Shown here: positions 25,005-28,964 of the stretch, piece after piece
Layout: every line of letters starts with the position of its first letter
How positions within the stretch are numbered: position 1 is the stretch's first letter
Source of the DNA: DASYRM01 sp036004405
GTDB lineage: Bacteria; Acidobacteriota; Vicinamibacteria; Vicinamibacterales; UBA2999
Length of the DNA stretch: 28,964 bases
Assembly (NCBI GenBank): GCA_036004405.1
Contig: DASYRM010000004.1
Coordinates: 1 to 28,964, forward strand
Direction of reading: 5' to 3'
The notes under the pieces: generated by a model
What the model saw: the letters and a program-made list of their open reading frames with translations, nothing else
Database searches by the model: none
What the model was told of the DNA's origin: nothing
Translations under genes and position numbers: made by a program

Positions 25005-25151
25005 CAGTAACGCGTCCGCTTGCGGGACGCGCGTCCCGCGTTCGAACAGATTGCGAACCGGCGTTAAGCCGGTTTGCCAGATACTGCCGCGCGGTCCGCG
25101 TTTTGTGCGGGCCGCGCCAGCTGACGGGCCGCCTGAAGGCGGCCCCTACTT
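25005..25151. repeat. Cluster of four palindromic repeats
   Basis: In order: the perfect 18-bp palindrome GCGGGACGCGCGTCCCGC (25022-25039); AACCGGC-GTTAA-GCCGGTT inside a 35-nt repeat (25053-25087) shared with 9289-9323; GCGCGGTCCGC with GCGGGCCGCGC around GTTTTGT (about 25090-25118, one wobble pair); and GGGCCGCC-TGAA-GGCGGCCC (25126-25145) followed by CTACTT. The last 26 nt (25126-25151) are identical to 27151-27176. The terminal CTA gives the TAG stop of the hypothetical gene at 25146. The cluster separates two genes on the same strand. Confidence 0.75.
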
Positions 25152-25883
25152 CTTCGCGGCGGGACGGCGAGCGGCAGGGCGCCTCGGCGGCGGTGGCGGC
25201 TTGTACTCGACCATCACGTTGCTGACGATCGCCATCGGCCGGCCGACCGCGCTGAAGCTGTCGATGTTGTCGGTACGCACCACCGTGAGCTTCTCGCCGA
25301 GGATGCTGACCTGCATCGCCTCTTCGGGGATGACGATCGACACGGCTTCGGTGCCGGTGGGTGCAACTGCCTTCACTCCGGCCGCACCGCTTCCGCCGGA
25401 AATGCGGTCCACGAGATCGCCCTGGGTGCGGAACTCGTTCTGGACGATGGCCCGCGAGACGAGCGTGTTGTCGAGCGTGAGCACGCCGATCGTGGCCGTG
25501 TAGCGGCTGTACGCCTTGCCGGTGCGCACGAGCTCTTCCGAGTAGGTGTGCCGGTTGTGCAGGTCGAACGTCAGCGTCACCGTCCCGGCGTGCGGCGGCA
25601 GCGTAATCAGGATGCCCCCGGCCGGATCGCGCCCGATCAGCACGTCGCAGAACTGACGCTTGGTGCGAACGCCTTCCCCGAGCACCTGGGGGCACATGAC
25701 CATCGCTGGCTCGGTCTTGGTTGCCGGCGCCGGGGGCGTTGTGGGGCGTTTTGGCACCGGGACCGAGCGGCGGGCCTGCGCCGCCAGCGGCGCCGCGCAG
25801 TACACCGCTACCGCGAGCGCCAACCCGGTGGCCGCGAGCCTATTCGTCGAGCGAGGCGTGATCGAAGTGGGGATCCTGGCCAA
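25146..25883 (-). CDS. Secreted hypothetical protein
   Basis: This 245-residue protein is not assigned to a family. It has a signal peptide (about 15-37: RLAATGLALAVAVYCAAPLAAQA), a Pro-rich linker (RRSVPVPKRPTTPPAPATK), two cysteines (MCPQVLGEG, QFCDVLIGRD) and a beta-rich body (GTVTLTFDLHNRHTYSEELV, YTATIGVLTLDNTLVSRAIV, VSIVIPEEAMQVSILGEKL). The C-terminal tail is basic and Pro-rich (PPPPPRRPAARRPAAKK). The start is a TTG at 25883 that overlaps the end of folE by 44 nt; later starts would remove the basic part of the signal peptide, so it is kept with doubt. Its stop codon is supplied by a palindromic repeat. It may be co-transcribed with folE, with no clear functional link. Confidence 0.6.
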   Translation of the reverse strand: MARIPTSITPRSTNRLAATGLALAVAVYCAAPLAAQARRSVPVPKRPTTPPAPATKTEPAMVMCPQVLGEGVRTKRQFCDVLIGRDPAGGILITLPPHAGTVTLTFDLHNRHTYSEELVRTGKAYSRYTATIGVLTLDNTLVSRAIVQNEFRTQGDLVDRISGGSGAAGVKAVAPTGTEAVSIVIPEEAMQVSILGEKLTVVRTDNIDSFSAVGRPMAIVSNVMVEYKPPPPPRRPAARRPAAKK

Positions 25884-26436
25884 TCGGGCTGCCCTGACGC
25901 TTGAGGAGTGCGAGGAACTCCATGCGTGTGCGCGCGCAGGTCTGGAACGACCCCAGCATCGCGCTCGTCACCGCGGTTGAGTTCTGCTTCTCGACGCCGC
26001 GCATCGACATGCACAGGTGGGTGCCCTCGCACACCACCGCCACGCCGAGCGGCGCGATCTTCTCCTGGATGGTTTCCGCAATCTGGAGCGTCAGGCGCTC
26101 CTGCAGTTGGAGCCGGCGCGCGAACACGTTGACGAGCCTGGGGATCTTGCTGAGCCCGATGACTCGGCCGTTGGGGATGTACGCAACGTGACACTTGCCG
26201 AAGAACGGCAGCAGGTGGTGCTCGCACAGACTGTAGTAGTCGATGTCGCGCACGATTACCATCTCACTGTAGTCCACCGTGAACAGCGCGCCGTTCAGGA
26301 TCTGATCGATGTTGGCCGCGTACCCACTCGTGAGGAACGCCATCGCCTTGGCGACGCGCTGCGGCGTTTTCACGAGCCCTTCGCGGTCGGCGTCCTCGCC
26401 GAGACTCTCGAGGAGCTGCCGGATGAGAGCGTCCAT
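25840..26436 (-). CDS. folE: GTP cyclohydrolase I
   Basis: This 198-residue homodecameric enzyme converts GTP to 7,8-dihydroneopterin triphosphate, the first step of tetrahydrofolate synthesis. The zinc ligands C71 and H74 (CEHH) and C142 (HLCMSMRG) are present, as is the catalytic region around 70-76. The motifs LLPFFGKCHVAYIPNGRVIG, LSKIPRLVNVFARRLQLQER and EGTHLCMSMRGV are standard for type IA enzymes. Length and start fit the family. No other folate gene is nearby. The ATG at 26436 has no Shine-Dalgarno and a TAGAAT box 6 nt upstream. Its 5' end overlaps the divergent TPR gene by 14 nt. Confidence 0.96.
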   Translation of the reverse strand: MDALIRQLLESLGEDADREGLVKTPQRVAKAMAFLTSGYAANIDQILNGALFTVDYSEMVIVRDIDYYSLCEHHLLPFFGKCHVAYIPNGRVIGLSKIPRLVNVFARRLQLQERLTLQIAETIQEKIAPLGVAVVCEGTHLCMSMRGVEKQNSTAVTSAMLGSFQTCARTRMEFLALLKRQGSPIGQDPHFDHASLDE

Positions 26437-27145
26437 CGCCGTATTCTATATCGCTGCCCTCGCCACCTCGGCCGTGATCCAGGCGCAAGGCGACCCCGAC
26501 GCGCTCTATCGCGAACGCGCCAACGTGGCCAAGGCCCGCGAGGCGGTGAGCATCTGGAGCGCGCGCCTCGCGAAGACACCGCGCGACTTCGAGTCGGCCT
26601 GGAAGCTGGCTCGCGCCGCCTACTGGTTGGGCGGCCACGCCGATCCGGCCGCGCGGCGAGCCGATCTCGAACGCGGGGTCGAGGCTGGCCGCCAGGCCAG
26701 CATGCTCGAACCGATGCGACCCGAGGGCTACTTCTGGATGGCCGCCAGCATGGGAGAGCTGGCTGAATCGTTCGGCATGCGGCAGGGGCTGAAGTACCGC
26801 ACGCCGATCCGCGAAGCGCTCGAGAAGGTGTTGCAGATCGATCCGGCGTATCAGAATGGATCCGCCGACCGCGCGCTGGGACGCTGGTACTACAAAGTGC
26901 CGGGGCTGTTCGGCGGCAGCAAGAAGAAGTCGGAGGAGCACCTGCGCAAGTCGCTCACCTACGATCCGCAGAGCACGGCGTCGCGCTTCTTCCTCGCCGA
27001 GACGCTGCTCGAGCTCGATCGCAAGGCCGACGGGATTGCCGAGCTGCAGAAAGTCATCGACGGGCCGGTCAACCCGGAGTGGGAGCCCGAGGATCGCGAG
27101 TTCAAGCAGCTGGCCGCTGAGCGGCTGAAGAAAGAACGGCGCTGA
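26423..27145 (+). CDS. Secreted TPR-type protein (TatT/RMD-like helical repeats)
   Basis: The start is ATG 26423 (MRASIAVFYIAALATSAVIQ, then AQG), giving 240 residues with a signal peptide; AGGAG seven bases upstream supports it. An in-frame upstream ATG at 26309 lies deep in folE antisense and is rejected. The mature part is helical with TPR-like units: KAREAVSIWSARLAKTPRDF, ESAWKLARAAYWLGG, GVEAGRQASMLEPMRPEGYF, LGRWYYKVPGLFGGSKKKSE, HLRKSLTYDPQSTASRFFLA and ETLLELDRKADGIAELQKVI. The GRWYYKVPGLFGG block resembles TRAP-associated TatT proteins and eukaryotic RMD proteins. A scaffold or ligand-binding role in the periplasm is possible. No lipobox cysteine and no TRAP transporter genes are seen. 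It is convergent with the vWA gene. Confidence 0.75.
   Translation: MRASIAVFYIAALATSAVIQAQGDPDALYRERANVAKAREAVSIWSARLAKTPRDFESAWKLARAAYWLGGHADPAARRADLERGVEAGRQASMLEPMRPEGYFWMAASMGELAESFGMRQGLKYRTPIREALEKVLQIDPAYQNGSADRALGRWYYKVPGLFGGSKKKSEEHLRKSLTYDPQSTASRFFLAETLLELDRKADGIAELQKVIDGPVNPEWEPEDREFKQLAAERLKKERR
26443..26448 (-). promoter_or_regulatory. Candidate -10 box (TAGAAT) for a leaderless folE mRNA
   Basis: The minus strand reads TATAGAATACGGCG followed by the ATG at 26436, so the box ends 6 nt before the start codon. There is no Shine-Dalgarno. The box lies inside the 5' coding part of the divergent TPR gene. No good -35 element is visible. Confidence 0.45.
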
Positions 27146-27150
27146 CGTAC

Positions 27151-27176
27151 GGGCCGCCTGAAGGCGGCCCCTACTT
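27151..27176. repeat. Palindromic repeat supplying the vWA gene stop codon
   Basis: GGGCCGCC-TGAA-GGCGGCCC (27151-27170) followed by CTACTT is identical over 26 nt to 25126-25151. It begins 5 nt after the TPR gene stop. CTA at 27171-27173 is the TAG stop of the minus-strand TadG-like gene. It may also serve as a bidirectional terminator. Confidence 0.75.
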
Positions 27177-28622
27177 GCTCAGCCTGATGATCTGCGCCTG
27201 CAGCTGCTGGAACACCGGACCGAGGTCGGCGGCGGTTTGCGCGAAGTAGTATTTGCCCTCGAGCTGCGCCGAGTCGTAGTCGAGCGATTTCTTGTCGTTG
27301 GCAATCCGCATCAGCACGCTCTCCGACGTCTCGGGAATCGTGCCCAGCGCCATCTTCACCAGGCCGCCCATGCCGATGGTGAAGATGCGGATCTTGTGGT
27401 CGCCCGTGGTGTCGCTGCGGGCGGCGTCGGCGATGATCTCGGTGAGGTTGGTCACCGCGTTGCGGATGTTGAAGACTTCCGCCGGGTACTTGCCGCCTCC
27501 CGGCGCCATCGGGTTGAAGTTGCGCAGGCCGCGCTTGGTGCTCTGCGTGACGCCATTCACGTTGAGCGAGTTCGACTGCAGCGCGAACGACACCGGAATG
27601 CCGGCGCTGCGGTGATGCGTGTGCGCGCTGCTGTTCGGCAGGTACGGGAAGCTGGCCGACGTGTTGGGGCTGTTCCAACTCGGCGGCGTGAAGAGCCAGA
27701 CGGGGCTCTGCGCGCCCGTCTCCGTCTGGAAGGCGCCCTGAATGGACGGCGTGTTGGTGGTGGCGTTGTTCGGGTCCGGCAGCACCTTCGGGAAGTCGCC
27801 GCTGAACACGCCCTTGGCGATGCCGCTGGCATCGAGGAAGCCCGGGAGCACGTTGCCGGACCCGTCCGTGAAGAGCACGATCACCCGCAGGCCGGCCTGC
27901 TGTCCCAGCGACACCGACCGCAGCTCATCCCACCCGCGGTAGAGCCCTTCGGGCATCGAGGTGGTGCCGCCGGGCAGCGCATTCGGCACGTCCGCCTTCA
28001 GCTTGTCCTTGTCGAAGCCAAAGCCCGCCGGCATCGGGTCGAGCACCTTGGCGCCGTAGCTGTAGGTGATGAGCGCCATGCGGTCGCCGTTCTTGTCGAA
28101 CGAGTCGATGAAGCTGCGCGCGGCGTCGCGGACGAAGGGCCAGGCCGGACCAATCGAGCCCGAGACGTCCAGCACCAGCGACAGGTCCACCAGGCGGCGC
28201 GTCGCCTCGCTGGCGCTCGACACCGTCACCTCGTTGAAGCTGCCGAGGCGCATGAACGTGGTGGGCACCGTGGCCGTGGCCTTGATGGTGACCACGTGCA
28301 GCCCGGTCTCCTCCACCGTGTGCATCTCGTAGAAGTCGGGTGCCGTGGCCGGGTCGGTCACCGACGTCGCGCCCATGAAGGTGGGCGGGAAGTTGGCGTT
28401 GAACACCTTTGCCGCCTCGCCCTTCGGATCGCCGCCGTTCAGGTTGCGTGCCGCGCTCAGGGCGGCGCCGTCCACGGCCTTCGAGAGCTGCGCTTTGACG
28501 ATGTACGCCCGGCCGCTGTCCACGGCCAGGCCGGTGAACAGCAGGAGCATCGGCAGGAACACGGCCATGTGAATCAGGGCCACGCCGGCTTCGCTGTTAT
28601 GGGTGCGTCCGTGTCTGGTCAT
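27171..28622 (-). CDS. tadG: TadG-like pilus protein with von Willebrand factor A domain
   Basis: This 483-residue protein has the TadE/TadG N-terminal segment: a short basic region, EAGVALIHMAVFLPMLLLFT (11-30), and then GLAVDSGRAYIVKAQLSKAV and DGAALSAARN. TadE/F/G-like proteins are pseudopilins or assembly factors of Tad pili. A vWA domain spans about 146-450. The MIDAS motif DVSGS is intact (D152, S154, S156), with a further TTS (GGTTSMPEG) and a D in VLFTDGSGN. Metal-dependent binding to a partner or surface is therefore possible, and a role in adhesion at the pilus is inferred. The ATG at 28622 has AGGAAGGT upstream. It follows the TadE-like gene by 33 nt. Its stop codon lies in a palindromic repeat. 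It could also be called a TadE/G-vWA hybrid. Confidence 0.85.
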   Translation of the reverse strand: MTRHGRTHNSEAGVALIHMAVFLPMLLLFTGLAVDSGRAYIVKAQLSKAVDGAALSAARNLNGGDPKGEAAKVFNANFPPTFMGATSVTDPATAPDFYEMHTVEETGLHVVTIKATATVPTTFMRLGSFNEVTVSSASEATRRLVDLSLVLDVSGSIGPAWPFVRDAARSFIDSFDKNGDRMALITYSYGAKVLDPMPAGFGFDKDKLKADVPNALPGGTTSMPEGLYRGWDELRSVSLGQQAGLRVIVLFTDGSGNVLPGFLDASGIAKGVFSGDFPKVLPDPNNATTNTPSIQGAFQTETGAQSPVWLFTPPSWNSPNTSASFPYLPNSSAHTHHRSAGIPVSFALQSNSLNVNGVTQSTKRGLRNFNPMAPGGGKYPAEVFNIRNAVTNLTEIIADAARSDTTGDHKIRIFTIGMGGLVKMALGTIPETSESVLMRIANDKKSLDYDSAQLEGKYYFAQTAADLGPVFQQLQAQIIRLSK

Positions 28623-28655
28623 CGCTACCTTCCTCAGGGTTCGTGCCTCGGGCTG

Positions 28656-28964
28656 TCAGAAGTACGCGATCGATCGCAGCGTCGGGGGCACCGTGACGCC
28701 GAACTTGTCGAGGGGGGTGAGCGGCGTATGGCTCGTGAACACCTCGGCCACATACAGCAGCCCGCCCCGGGTAATGTCCACGTTGGCGGGCAGGTTGGTG
28801 ATCCGAAGGTTGGGATCGGTATCGGAGTTGTTGGCCTTGAAGTCGGGGGCGCCGCCGAAGCTCCCCGGGCCGGCGGTCGCGAGCGTGCTCGCCGTGCCGA
28901 GCGTACCGATCGCATAGCGCTGGTACAGGACGACCTTGTCGTAGTTGGCGCTGCCCACGATGGC
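28656..28964 (-). CDS. TadE-like protein, C-terminal part (cut by window edge)
   Basis: The frame is open to the last base of the window, so at least 102 residues are visible and the N-terminus with the membrane helix is missing. The end reads RGGLLYVAEVFTSHTPLTPL, then a segment closing with PTLRSIAYF. The YVAEVFTSHTPLTPL portion resembles the C-terminal part of TadE/TadF-type minor pilins. The more N-terminal visible stretch (ASTLATAGPGSFGG) is unremarkable. The gene precedes the TadG-like vWA gene by 33 nt on the same strand, which supports the assignment. The GTG at 28958 is an internal codon, not the start. Confidence 0.65.
   Translation of the reverse strand, partial: AIVGSANYDKVVLYQRYAIGTLGTASTLATAGPGSFGGAPDFKANNSDTDPNLRITNLPANVDITRGGLLYVAEVFTSHTPLTPLDKFGVTVPPTLRSIAYF

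Noticed and set aside
26309..26422. N-terminal extension of the TPR protein from ATG 26309
   Set aside because: It is antisense to folE and would bury the signal peptide; ATG 26423 has a Shine-Dalgarno.

Overview
The window is GC-rich and densely coded. It reads as a chromosomal piece of an acidobacterium, most likely of the Vicinamibacteria type. The best taxonomic clue is the 816-residue MacB/FtsX-like permease at 22510-24960, which has no ATPase partner and matches the duplicated orphan permeases (ADOP) that are abundant in Acidobacteriota. The many short palindromes between genes and the absence of any phage or transposase gene fit a vertically inherited chromosomal region. Taxonomy is inferred from protein style, not from a marker gene.

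Layout. 1-5450 holds housekeeping and accessory genes: a secreted di-haem cytochrome c (+), a 1-Cys peroxiredoxin (-), a short-chain dehydrogenase coupled to a small UreH/NiCoT-like membrane transporter (+), and a secreted amidohydrolase (-). 5487-9244 (-) holds a WD40 repeat protein whose frame is broken by one missing base, and a membrane-anchored SPOR/AMIN-like protein. 9339-19004 (-) is a complete Tad/Flp (type IVc) pilus assembly locus. In transcription order it is: two flp pilins, cpaA prepilin peptidase, cpaB, cpaC secretin, cpaE/tadZ, cpaF/tadA, tadB, tadC, and an AAA+ ATPase with an N-terminal winged-helix-like region that overlaps tadC by 4 nt. A near-consensus sigma-54 promoter (19103-19117) lies upstream of the first pilin. 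Divergently, 19503-22030 (+) encodes a small two-helix membrane protein and a 748-residue protein with a degenerate receiver domain and long acidic repeats.

22116-22508 encodes a secreted TonB-C-like domain protein (+). 22510-24960 is the ADOP permease (-). A cluster of palindromes (25005-25151) separates it from a secreted hypothetical protein and folE (-). A TPR/TatT-like lipidless secreted protein starts divergently from folE with overlapping 5' ends. 27171 to the right edge (-) holds Tad minor-pilin-type genes: a TadG-like protein with a von Willebrand A domain, preceded by the C-terminal part of a TadE-like protein cut by the window edge.

How the parts fit: the pilin/secretin/ATPase genes form one compact, translationally coupled transcription unit with all core Tad parts. 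TadE/TadG-type genes sit in a second unit about 8 kb away. The AAA+ protein, the SPOR/AMIN protein and the degenerate-receiver protein are the least described pieces around this machine. Two further themes run through the window: short palindromic repeats whose ends supply the stop codons of several genes, and three genes with a -10-like box 6-7 nt before the start codon and no Shine-Dalgarno, as expected for leaderless mRNAs. No tRNA, rRNA, CRISPR array, integrase or IS element was seen.
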